A stretch of DNA of 64,000 bases from Phycisphaeraceae bacterium (GTDB lineage Bacteria > Planctomycetota > Phycisphaerae > Phycisphaerales > UBA1924). The notes below the pieces were generated by a model, which did not search any database, was not told the origin of the DNA, and saw only the letters and a program-made list of their open reading frames with translations. Numbering within the stretch: the first letter of the stretch is position 1; every line of letters starts with the position of its first letter. The position numbers and the translations under genes were made by a program. The stretch lies in the NCBI GenBank assembly GCA_019454185.1, contig CP075368.1, positions 1,612,001 to 1,676,000 on the forward strand, read 5' to 3'. Positions 54,303-62,270 of the stretch are shown piece after piece.

Positions 54303-56381
54303 TCACTTCGCTCCGCCCAGCAACTCGCTCACCAAACGATCCGCCTTGTAGACCGACTTGAACGATTCCATCATGCCGCGTGAATCCACGCTGACCGCGC
54401 GGCCCTCACGCTCGTCGTAGGCGAAAGCCCATGGCAGAGACTGGAGATTGCCGTCGAAGATCAGCCCGACGACCTCGCCCTTGGTGTTGACGACCGGCGA
54501 GCCGGAATTGCCGCCGATGATGTCGGCACACATGACGAAATTGAACGGGACGTCGCCCTTCATCCGCTTCTGCGCGTCGATCCAGCGCTGCGGGAGGGCG
54601 AACGCCGGATCGCCGGCACGTGCCGCGGCACGCTCAAAGGTGCCGCTGAGCTGCGTAAAGGCGGGAATCTGTTCGCCCGCCTCGATGTACGACTTCACCG
54701 GTCCGAAGGACATGCGAAGGGTGAACGTGGCATCGGGATACACGCTGTCCCCCTGGAAGGCGAACTTGGCCGCAGCGATCTTGGCATACGCCTGTCGCTC
54801 GACCGACTCGACCTCGTTCTCAAACCGAGTGCGGTATCGCCGAAGGGCGGGGTCGAGCGCGGCCGCGAGCCGGATCATCGGATTGGTCGAGGTCGCGATC
54901 GCCTCGCTGCCTCCGGAAGCCAATCTCTGGCGCGACTCGACAGCAAGGAGGGATGTGCCCGAGACGAGTTCCTCTGCCCTTGCACGCGGGCTCTTGCCAG
55001 CGAGCGCGAGCTGCACGACCGGGTGGTCGCCGCCGAGCGTCTCGGCCATCAGCGCGAGACCTGACTTCAAGATGTCGATCTCGAGCGCCTCATGGATCGG
55101 TGCCGGCGAGAAGAGCTGGAACCTCAGTGACTCAAGCCCCGAGTCCCGGTACTCACGCAGGCGATCGCCTGATGGTTTCGGCAATTCATCGCTCATCCTG
55201 ACAAGGTGCAGCGCAGTGCGAAACAGCGTCGAGCTGGAGAGATCCATCGAGCGATCATTGAAGAAAGCCGCGTGACGCTTCTGCGCCTCAGCGATCTCGT
55301 CCCACGCGCTCCCCCACGCCTCGGTACGATCAGGATCCTGCAGCACCCAGGACCTGAGTGCGGCTTCTGCCCTGGCTTTCTCGTTCATCACGGCCGGATC
55401 GAGCAGACCATCAAACTGCCCGGCGAGGGCCTTCCTCGAGTTCTGCACACCCGTGAAATCCTCGCGTGCGATCCTGCGGTGCTCGGGGCTGCGGTTCGAG
55501 AAATTCGTCAGCTGGACCTCTCTTCTCCACAGCTGCGCCAGTCGCCGCGGCAGTTGCATGTCTCTCACGAACTTGAGGTGATCGACAGTGAAGAGGCGCC
55601 GAGTCGTCCCGGGATGCCCGAAGACAAGGCCCAGCTCATTCTCCGCAATGCCATCGCGCGACCACGCAAGGTAGTGTTGGGGCTTGTACGGCTTGCCATC
55701 CTCATAAATGCGGAAGAAGGCAACGTCGAGGCAGTACCTTGGGTACTCGAAGTTGTCGGTGTCGCCGCCGAAGAACGCGATGCCCTCCTCCGGAGCAAAG
55801 ACAAGTCGAACATCGGTGAATCGCTTGTACGCATACAGGTGGTACCTCGCCCCTTGATAGAGCGTCACAACCTGGCAGAGCAGGCCGCTCCGCTCGCCCG
55901 CTTCCTGCTCGATCGCCGAGATCGCGCGTCGGCGCGCCGCACCCGCGTCAGATGCGGACATCCCCTCTGTCCCCGCGTTCACGCGCTCGGTCACGTCCTC
56001 GATCGTCCAGAGGACGTTGAGCTCAAGATCCGGGCACGCGAGTTCCTCCGCCTCGCTCGCTGCCATGAACCCATCCCGCATGATGTCGCGATCCTTATCG
56101 CTCAACTTCGAGAGCATGTCGGATGCCACATGATGGTTGGTCATCACAAGGCCGTTCGCCGACACGAGAGAGCCCGAGCCCCCGGTCGAGAACCGCACAG
56201 CGGACTTCTGCATCTTCTCCATCCACGCAGCGCTCGGCTCGAAGCCGTACTTGGAGCGCAGGGTCTCCATAGGAGGAGAGGTGAGGAGCCACATCCCCTC
56301 ATCCGCGGCTGCAGGAGACGTGAACGACAATGCCAGACAGCCGACAATGGCCCCAACACACCCGATGATGAACCGCCGCAT
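54303..56381 (-). CDS. S46-family dipeptidyl-peptidase
   Basis: A 692-aa exported serine peptidase. Signal peptide (residues 1-26, ending PAAADEG), then MWLLTSPPMETLRSKYGF. The catalytic His lies in VMTNHHVASD (residues 83-84), and Ser626 in GGNSGSPVVNTKGEVVGLIFDGN. S46 enzymes (DPP7/DPP11) trim dipeptides from peptide N-termini in the periplasm. Length and order fit the family. ATG 56381 has GGAG 7 bases upstream. The open frame reaches 56459, but that part is unlike a signal sequence. Single gene between the GH63 gene and the sigma-factor pair. Confidence 0.92.
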   Translation of the reverse strand: MRRFIIGCVGAIVGCLALSFTSPAAADEGMWLLTSPPMETLRSKYGFEPSAAWMEKMQKSAVRFSTGGSGSLVSANGLVMTNHHVASDMLSKLSDKDRDIMRDGFMAASEAEELACPDLELNVLWTIEDVTERVNAGTEGMSASDAGAARRRAISAIEQEAGERSGLLCQVVTLYQGARYHLYAYKRFTDVRLVFAPEEGIAFFGGDTDNFEYPRYCLDVAFFRIYEDGKPYKPQHYLAWSRDGIAENELGLVFGHPGTTRRLFTVDHLKFVRDMQLPRRLAQLWRREVQLTNFSNRSPEHRRIAREDFTGVQNSRKALAGQFDGLLDPAVMNEKARAEAALRSWVLQDPDRTEAWGSAWDEIAEAQKRHAAFFNDRSMDLSSSTLFRTALHLVRMSDELPKPSGDRLREYRDSGLESLRFQLFSPAPIHEALEIDILKSGLALMAETLGGDHPVVQLALAGKSPRARAEELVSGTSLLAVESRQRLASGGSEAIATSTNPMIRLAAALDPALRRYRTRFENEVESVERQAYAKIAAAKFAFQGDSVYPDATFTLRMSFGPVKSYIEAGEQIPAFTQLSGTFERAAARAGDPAFALPQRWIDAQKRMKGDVPFNFVMCADIIGGNSGSPVVNTKGEVVGLIFDGNLQSLPWAFAYDEREGRAVSVDSRGMMESFKSVYKADRLVSELLGGAK

Positions 56382-56504
56382 GCGTGCACTCCAGAGAGAA
56401 AGGTCCCGCGCCTCGCAGGCCCGGGGCCGTAGGTTAGGACTGCCGCCACCGACCGTCATGGCGGGGCCCCAACCGTGGACTCTCTTGAACGCGGCTTGAT
56501 CGTC

Positions 56505-56993
56505 TCAGGTTGCAAGCGTTCGCGCTGTCGCCGCAGCACGCGTGAGCAGGTCGCTCCAGTGTCCGGTTGCGGCGGCCGCGAGATCGAGCAACGCCGCGTG
56601 CAGCACGTCCGGAGGGCGGCTGCAGATATTCTGCTTGTGGTGGACAAGCCCGCTGGCGATCGCCACGAAGTAAATCGCAAGCCCGCCGAGCCGTCCGTCG
56701 GCGGTATCCGCCATCCTGTAGCGCCGCTTCCCCTCGTCCTTGACCTTCACGAGATCCGCCAGAGCGGTCTCGCCCATGAGAAGGATCGACCGCGGCTTCC
56801 CGATCGAGGCGGTCGTGCCGATCTCGAGCACGCTGTCAAGCCAGTGCGCCGCTCCGGGCTCGGCGAGACGGTCGGCGAGATCATCGATCGGGCGACGCGG
56901 CCCCAAGAGCCCGAGTCTCAGCAGCGTCGACGCCTGCGACTCGCCGATGGAGTCGTACACGCTGATGTGCGATGTCTGTCCAGAGGATGTCAT
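56505..56993 (-). CDS. hypothetical protein translated with an ECF-like sigma factor
   Basis: A 162-aa soluble protein of unknown function. It is mostly helical, with RLGLLGPRRPIDDLADRLAE, a central GTTASIGKPRSILLMGETALADLVKVKDE, and a C-terminal helix rich in Ala. Neither a zinc-type anti-sigma motif (HxxxCxxC) nor a membrane segment is present. ATG 56993 overlaps the stop of the sigma factor gene (ATGA), so the two proteins are made in linked amounts, and a regulator or partner of that sigma factor is the natural guess. Confidence 0.6.
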   Translation of the reverse strand: MTSSGQTSHISVYDSIGESQASTLLRLGLLGPRRPIDDLADRLAEPGAAHWLDSVLEIGTTASIGKPRSILLMGETALADLVKVKDEGKRRYRMADTADGRLGGLAIYFVAIASGLVHHKQNICSRPPDVLHAALLDLAAAATGHWSDLLTRAAATARTLAT

Positions 56994-57676
56994 GATGTGG
57001 GCTCCTCGATGAGCGACAGAATCTCCTGGTCGACTTCCTGGTCTGGCGTGCCGTCGCCCGCGAGCAACTCGCGAACCGCAGCCCTGAACTTCCGCGCCGC
57101 GGTGCGGGCCATGACGGCCGCACGCTCGGGCGTGACCACGAACTCCCTCGAGAGATCGGCGTAGTCTCTTCCGCTCAGGTAGTGCGCGACAAAGATGTTC
57201 CAGTGCGATGCCAGCCCGCTGTCTTCGCACGATTCCTGCGCCACGCGCAGCGCCTCACGAACAAGCGAGACCCGGAAGGCCCGATCCACCGCCGCCTCGG
57301 GGCTGCCGTTGAAGACGATCGGCTCGTGCTCGAGCTCGCCGGCCCGTCGGTCACGAGCCCGCGCCCGACGCATCTCCATGAGATAGAAACAGAAAGCGTT
57401 CATCAGCCAGCGCCTCAGACGCATCCCGCTGGCTCGCCACTCGTGCAGGAACTCCGATCGGCTCAGTCGATCGGCGAAGAACCCTCCGACGATGTCGTCG
57501 GGCTCGCCGAGCCACCGCTCGGACGTGCCCATGAAGTACACCCGAAGGGGCCAGTCGTAGACCGCCATGATGTGACGATTCACCTCGTTCCGACCCTCGA
57601 CACCGTCGCTCATGCGAAGTGCGATCCATGTGCTCATGGTCGGAGGAAACACATCTTGTTTGGTTTGCTGGGTCAT
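56990..57676 (-). CDS. ECF-like RNA polymerase sigma factor
   Basis: A 228-aa protein with a region-2-like part (about residues 45-115: VNRHIMAVYDWPLRVYFM..., FLHEWRASGMRLRRWLMNAFCFYLMEMRRARA), a linker, and a region-4-like helix-turn-helix (about 165-215: IFVAHYLSGRDYADLSREFVVTPERAAVMARTAARKF). This is the layout of planctomycete ECF-type sigma factors with atypical region 2. ATG 57676 is preferred over 57637, although neither has a Shine-Dalgarno sequence. A promoter lies 86 bases upstream. Targets are unknown. Confidence 0.72.
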   Translation of the reverse strand: MTQQTKQDVFPPTMSTWIALRMSDGVEGRNEVNRHIMAVYDWPLRVYFMGTSERWLGEPDDIVGGFFADRLSRSEFLHEWRASGMRLRRWLMNAFCFYLMEMRRARARDRRAGELEHEPIVFNGSPEAAVDRAFRVSLVREALRVAQESCEDSGLASHWNIFVAHYLSGRDYADLSREFVVTPERAAVMARTAARKFRAAVRELLAGDGTPDQEVDQEILSLIEEPTS

Positions 57677-57761
57677 CGGTCGGTGGGTGGCTGCGTCCGG
57701 CGACAGGTAGATCGAGAACACCGCGCCCGGCGCGCGAATTCGTAAGTACTCGATCCGGCAG

Positions 57762-57790
57762 AGTGTACACGAACGCGAGAATCGACCCAA
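57762..57790 (-). promoter_or_regulatory. promoter of the sigma-factor gene pair
   Basis: On the minus strand TTGGGT (57790-57785) and TACACT (57767-57762) are separated by 17 bases, with a predicted start near 57755 and a leader of about 79 bases. It matches the housekeeping-type pattern seen elsewhere in the window, so there is no sign of self-activation by the sigma factor. Confidence 0.5.
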
Positions 57791-57835
57791 GCCGCTTTGC
57801 CACAGAGACTTAGCAAAATCGAGCAGGGGAAGCCA

Positions 57836-58672
57836 TTACTCATCGAGGGGTATCGGACGGAGGGACTCAGGCACGTGGAGCTGCGGAATCGCCTCGAACT
57901 CAAGGTGAAAGTGGACGGGTTCGAGGAAAGTTCCGGGCTTGGTCAACTGCCACGGATCGAGGATGTGCCGAAGCATGCTGTACCGGATCCGTGCCACCAT
58001 CGTGTACGAGCCGTCGGGCTCCAGAGTCACCGTGAACTCGGAATCGCCGTCGACCAGCGCACCCATCCGCCCGTTCTCATCCGTGATGCTTCCGTTGAGG
58101 TTATCGGAGGGGTCCGCCGTGTTGTAGAGCTCGAACGCAGCCCCCGACAGCCCACATTCAGCGAGCCCCTCGGGCGAGTATTTGATGTGCTGCACGCCAC
58201 TCTCGGGCCGTGCGACAGCTGGCTTGTCAAAGACCACGTTGGTGACCTTCACCTCAACCACCGAGTCTCGTTCCAGCCCCTCGAAGAACGGCTTGGCGGC
58301 ATCAACCTTGTAGAGCCCCACTCGCACGATCGCACCGTCCGGATGTCCCGCTTGGCGATCGAGGCGAGCACCACCGAGCGCGACGAAGACCTCCAGATTG
58401 TGCCCGACATCAGTTCGCATCGCCGGAGCCGTGTACTCCAGCTCCCGTTCGATCACGATCGGCTTCGAACCCGCCCCCTCCCATTCCACCCTGACTCGGG
58501 GAAGATGCCTGTCATTGATCACGAGAAAGTGAAGCTGGGGAACTTCGGGACCGACGTTCTGACCGATGCCTTGAGATCCCGCATTCTCGCCGCCAGTCAC
58601 CTGACCTGCGGCGTGGCTCGATAACAGCACACCCGCCGCGGCGAACCCGCAGAGCGATCGAATCAGACGCAT
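57836..58672 (-). CDS. hypothetical exported protein
   Basis: A 278-aa protein with a signal peptide (MRLIRSLCGFAAAGVLLSSHAAGQ-type) and no recognised domain. The mature part is beta-rich: QLHFLVINDRHLPRVRVEWEG, TDVGHNLEVFVALGGARLD, DSVVEVKVTNVVFDKP, ending HFHLEFEAIPQLHVPESLRP. It is on the minus strand, convergent with nothing, and ends 160 bases before the sigma factor start. ATG 58672 is chosen because it begins the signal peptide. It diverges from the beta-propeller protein gene with 188 bases between. Confidence 0.55.
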   Translation of the reverse strand: MRLIRSLCGFAAAGVLLSSHAAGQVTGGENAGSQGIGQNVGPEVPQLHFLVINDRHLPRVRVEWEGAGSKPIVIERELEYTAPAMRTDVGHNLEVFVALGGARLDRQAGHPDGAIVRVGLYKVDAAKPFFEGLERDSVVEVKVTNVVFDKPAVARPESGVQHIKYSPEGLAECGLSGAAFELYNTADPSDNLNGSITDENGRMGALVDGDSEFTVTLEPDGSYTMVARIRYSMLRHILDPWQLTKPGTFLEPVHFHLEFEAIPQLHVPESLRPIPLDE

Positions 58673-58758
58673 TACTTTCGATTTGGATCGTGCTTGCACA
58701 GGCCGCTCCAAGGAACCAACTCGAATAGAAGCCGTATCTGTCCGACTTCACGTCACGC

Positions 58759-58787
58759 TTGTAGGGTACGTACCTCTCTGGTACGTT
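58759..58787 (+). promoter_or_regulatory. candidate promoter with palindromes in the spacer, before the beta-propeller protein gene
   Basis: TTGTAG (58759-58764) and TACGTT (58782-58787) are separated by 17 bases. The spacer starts with the perfect palindrome GGTACGTACC (58765-58774), and ACGTACC (58768-58774) is repeated inverted as GGTACGT (58780-58786). Such a cluster of half-sites over a promoter suggests a dimeric regulator site. Confidence 0.4.
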
Positions 58788-58860
58788 GGTCTGGAATTCA
58801 GGTTTTCAAGGACCGATTTTCAGACGCCAAGAAACTCGACGTGGGGGCACGGAGAGTTCC

Positions 58861-61179
58861 ATGAGACAACGTATCGGCATCGCTCACCAAGGTCGCATCG
58901 CGAGAGATCTCGCGATCATCGCGTGCGCCAGTCTTGTCACCGTCTCGAATGCTCACGCAGACGAGGATTGGCGGAAGTTGCAGGACGTGCAGCCGCCCGT
59001 TTACGGCCCTGGCTATTTCGCGTCGCGGGATGGCGGAGCGGTCACGCGCGATACGTTCGACAAGCTCAACATGCAGATGTACGCCTGGATGCCGCTCAAT
59101 CTGTTCCCGGGGTCTCCCACCTCAGCGAACGACATCTGGGGCTACACATCGCCGTCCGGACGCGAGTACGCGATCATCGGGCTCTCCAACGGCTTCGGCT
59201 TCGTTGAAGTGACCGACCCCGGCGCGCCGGTCCTCGTCGGTCATGTCACAGGCCCGAACAGTCTCTGGCACTGCGTGAAGGTGATCGGCCACTACGCCTA
59301 CGGAGGCAGCGAGGGCGGAGCCGGCATCCAGGTCATGGACATGAGCCAGATCGACAACGGCGTCGTCACGCTCGTGCAGAACAAGACACAGCTCGGACAC
59401 ACGACCACCCACACGCTGGCCTCGAACGAAGACTCCGGATTCCTCTATCTCGCAGGCGCGAACATCGCGAATGGCGGCCTCGTCGCCGTCTCCCTCGCAA
59501 ATCCCGCCGACCCGATCATCGTCGGCTCGTGGTCTACCAGATACGTCCACGAGGCCCAGGTCGTCACCTACACCAGCGGCCCCTACGCCGGCCGTGAGAT
59601 CGCCTTCTGCTACACCGGCTCCGCCGGTATCGACGTGATCGATGTCACCAACAAGGCGAGCATGACCCGCATCGGCGGCATCAACTACTCCGGCGTGCGT
59701 TACTCCCACCAGGGTTGGCTCACCGACGACAAGCAATACCTCTACATGAACGACGAGCTGGACGAGGGCGCATCCGTCTCCGTCTGCACCACCCGCATCT
59801 TCAACGTTAGCAATCCCGCAAGCCCCGTGCTCGTCGGCACGTTCAGCAACGGCCTGAGCGTCATCGATCACAACCTGTACATCAAGGGCGACAAGCTCTA
59901 CGAGTCGAACTACCGCTCCGGCCTTCGCGTCTTCGACATCAGCAACCGCACCAGCCCCGTCGAGATCGCGTACTTCGACACATACCCCGGGTCCGACTCT
60001 TTCCAGTTCAACGGCAACTGGACGAACTACCCGTACTTCGCCTCCGGCATCATCGTGCTCTCCGATATCGAGCGCGGCCTCTTCGTGCTCGCAGAGGGCA
60101 ACGATCCCCTGCCCAAGCTCGAAATCGCGCTCCAGGGTGCTCCGACGACGCTCTCACCCGGCCAGAATACGCCGATCACGGCAGTGATCACAGAGGTCGG
60201 CACCGAAGAACTCGACCCAACGACCGTGGTCCTCCGCTATCAGGTCAACGGCGGCTCCCAACTGGAGATCCCGATGACACTCCAGCCGGATGACACCTGG
60301 AGAGCCGTGATCCCCGCGCAGTCCTGCTTCGATGCAGTGACCTATCGCGTCGCGGCCCGCGCCATCGATAACAGCCCATACACCACCGCCGCCGTCGACG
60401 CGCTCGTCGCGACCGGCGTTGACATCGTCTTCGAGGACGACATGGAGATCAACCGCGGCTGGACCGTCGGTGCCGCCGGCGACAACGCCACCGCAGGCAT
60501 CTGGAACCGCATGGACCCACAAGGAACCGCAGCACAGCCGGAAGACGACACCACCCCGGCACCGGGCGTGAACTGCTGGGTCACCGATGGTCGCGCGGGC
60601 TCCAGCATCGGCACGTACGACGTTGATGGAGGCACGACCACCCTCGTCAGCCCCGTCATCAATCTCGCCGGTGCTACCGCCGCAAAGATCTCATACTGGC
60701 GCTGGTACTCCAACGACAAGGGCGCGGCACCCAACACCGACACCTTCGTCATCCAGATCTCCAACAACAACGGTTCGACGTGGACAACCGTCGAGACCGT
60801 CGGCCCCACGGGTCCGCAGGCCTCCGGCGGCTGGAACTTCCACGAGTTCAACGTCGGTGACTTTGTCGCACCGACCTCGACCGTGCGTATGCGCTTCCGT
60901 GCGTCGGACCTCGACCCCGGCTCGATCGTTGAGGCCGCGGTCGATGACTTCACCGTCCGCACCATCGTCTGCGTCCCGCCGCCGGCATGCCCCGCGGACT
61001 ACAACGGCGACAACGAGGTCGACGTGCTCGACTTCCTCGACTTCTTCGACGACTTCGGCGCATGCTCGGGCCAGCCCGGTCCGTGCGGCGGCGTCGCGGA
61101 CGCGGACTTCAACGGTGACACCCTCGTTGATATCCTCGACTTCCTCGATTTCCTCGACGCGTTCGGCACCGGCTGCTGA
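58861..61179 (+). CDS. secreted choice-of-anchor-B / LVIVD-repeat protein with dockerin-like tail
   Basis: A 772-aa exported protein. Signal peptide (residues about 1-32), then LVIVD-type beta-propeller repeats (about 75-410: DIWGYTSPSGREYAIIGLSNGFGFVEVTDPG-like units, GLRVFDISNRTSPVEIAYFDT). A beta-sandwich region with an immunoglobulin-like and a jelly-roll-like part follows (about 420-700). Last come two EF-hand-like repeats, CPADYNGDNEVDVLDFLDFF and ADFNGDTLVDILDFLDFLDA, ending in GTGC. The twin DxNxD repeats are the dockerin-type C-terminus found in many planctomycete secreted proteins and probably bind calcium or anchor the protein. GGAG is 6 bases before the ATG. Confidence 0.85.
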   Translation: MRQRIGIAHQGRIARDLAIIACASLVTVSNAHADEDWRKLQDVQPPVYGPGYFASRDGGAVTRDTFDKLNMQMYAWMPLNLFPGSPTSANDIWGYTSPSGREYAIIGLSNGFGFVEVTDPGAPVLVGHVTGPNSLWHCVKVIGHYAYGGSEGGAGIQVMDMSQIDNGVVTLVQNKTQLGHTTTHTLASNEDSGFLYLAGANIANGGLVAVSLANPADPIIVGSWSTRYVHEAQVVTYTSGPYAGREIAFCYTGSAGIDVIDVTNKASMTRIGGINYSGVRYSHQGWLTDDKQYLYMNDELDEGASVSVCTTRIFNVSNPASPVLVGTFSNGLSVIDHNLYIKGDKLYESNYRSGLRVFDISNRTSPVEIAYFDTYPGSDSFQFNGNWTNYPYFASGIIVLSDIERGLFVLAEGNDPLPKLEIALQGAPTTLSPGQNTPITAVITEVGTEELDPTTVVLRYQVNGGSQLEIPMTLQPDDTWRAVIPAQSCFDAVTYRVAARAIDNSPYTTAAVDALVATGVDIVFEDDMEINRGWTVGAAGDNATAGIWNRMDPQGTAAQPEDDTTPAPGVNCWVTDGRAGSSIGTYDVDGGTTTLVSPVINLAGATAAKISYWRWYSNDKGAAPNTDTFVIQISNNNGSTWTTVETVGPTGPQASGGWNFHEFNVGDFVAPTSTVRMRFRASDLDPGSIVEAAVDDFTVRTIVCVPPPACPADYNGDNEVDVLDFLDFFDDFGACSGQPGPCGGVADADFNGDTLVDILDFLDFLDAFGTGC

Positions 61180-61219
61180 GCGGCGGCCAATCCTCGAAGA
61201 ATCATCACAGATTGCGGAA

Positions 61220-61261
61220 CGGGCGGGCCTCCTTCACAGGGTGCCCGCCCGCTTTCTTTCC
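61220..61261 (+). terminator. intrinsic terminator of the beta-propeller protein gene
   Basis: CGGGCGGGC (61220-61228) pairs with GCCCGCCCG (61243-61251) across a 14-base loop and is followed by CTTTCTTTCC. It is 41 bases after the stop codon, a standard rho-independent arrangement. Confidence 0.7.
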
Positions 61262-61325
61262 CTGGAACACAATCGGACTTGGCCGCAGACTACCGACCAA
61301 GAATTCCAACACGTCACGATGGTCG

Positions 61326-62135
61326 TCAGCGCCCGCGGACTGAGATCGAGCCGTTGGAAGACTTCAGCACCGAGGTGCCATCTCCATCGCCGAACCGTGC
61401 CGAGCCCTTGGCACGGCTCGTGACTATGTCCTTCGCATTCGGCGCCGAGATCCCCACCGTTCCGTTGCTCGTCGTCGCCGACAGACTCCCTGTGAACGCA
61501 CTGCCGACCGAGAGCTCGATCGATCCGTTCGAAGTAGAGAGCACGACCGGACCCGGCGACGTATCTGCCATCGTGACCTTCAGATTGCCGTTCGACGAAC
61601 GGGCGGAAACGCCGTGGGTTGCACCGACAATCGTGACGCTCCCGTTCGATGTCGAAGCATCGACAGCACCCGTGAAGCCATCGACCTTGATCGCGCCGTT
61701 CGAGGTGCTGAGGCGGGCCGATCCGCTCAAGCCGCCCAGCGTGATCGCGCCGTTTGAAGTGACAAGTGCGATGGAACTCACGTCCGGCGTCACGATCTCG
61801 AGCGAGCATCCCTCGTTCGTCATCCGCTCACCCGGCCATTGGGGCGAGATCACGAACGAGCCGTTCGAGTCCGACGTCGCGATCACCGTTGTCGCGTCCG
61901 CTCGTTCCTGGGTACGCGCCCTGATCACGGCATGGACGACGATTTTCTGATCCGTGCCCTCGGAGACCTTGATCGCCCCGTTGACAGTTCTCGCTTCGAG
62001 CGGGGCCTCTCCGGCAGGAGCAAGCTCAAAGGTCGCCCGACGCTCCACCAATGGGCTCAGGGGATTGCACCCCGCGCCAAGCGCCAGAGCAAGGGGAACG
62101 AGCACGAATCCGGCCGCTCGCGTCAGAGTCTGCAT
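61326..62135 (-). CDS. DUF4097-family beta-repeat lipoprotein
   Basis: A 269-aa lipoprotein (lipobox LGAGC) followed by a right-handed beta-type repeat protein of the DUF4097 family. The short motif S-T/S-N-G-x-I/V recurs about every 17-20 residues (VTSNGAITLGG, LSTSNGAIKVDG, ASTSNGSVTIVG, ARSSNGNLKVT, LSTSNGSIELS, ATTSNGTVGIS, LKSSNGSISV). Such proteins are predicted to form an elongated solenoid, and function is not established. GGAGA lies 9 bases before the ATG. A 7-bp stem (GACCGAC/GTCGGTC, 62151-62171) sits in the leader. Confidence 0.8.
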   Translation of the reverse strand: MQTLTRAAGFVLVPLALALGAGCNPLSPLVERRATFELAPAGEAPLEARTVNGAIKVSEGTDQKIVVHAVIRARTQERADATTVIATSDSNGSFVISPQWPGERMTNEGCSLEIVTPDVSSIALVTSNGAITLGGLSGSARLSTSNGAIKVDGFTGAVDASTSNGSVTIVGATHGVSARSSNGNLKVTMADTSPGPVVLSTSNGSIELSVGSAFTGSLSATTSNGTVGISAPNAKDIVTSRAKGSARFGDGDGTSVLKSSNGSISVRGR

Positions 62136-62270
62136 AACCTGATCTCCCTAGACCGACAGCAAGCGTCGGTCCACCTCTGTCGGATTCCGCCCCCGGAGAT
62201 TTCCCGGTTGCGTCCGGCGTGAGGATACCCGGATCATGATTCGTTCGTCGAACACACCTGAATCCACGGC

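Noticed and set aside
55206..56432. A 408-codon open frame antisense to the S46 peptidase
   Set aside because: The peptidase on the other strand has both catalytic motifs and a signal peptide; the antisense product is low-complexity basic sequence.
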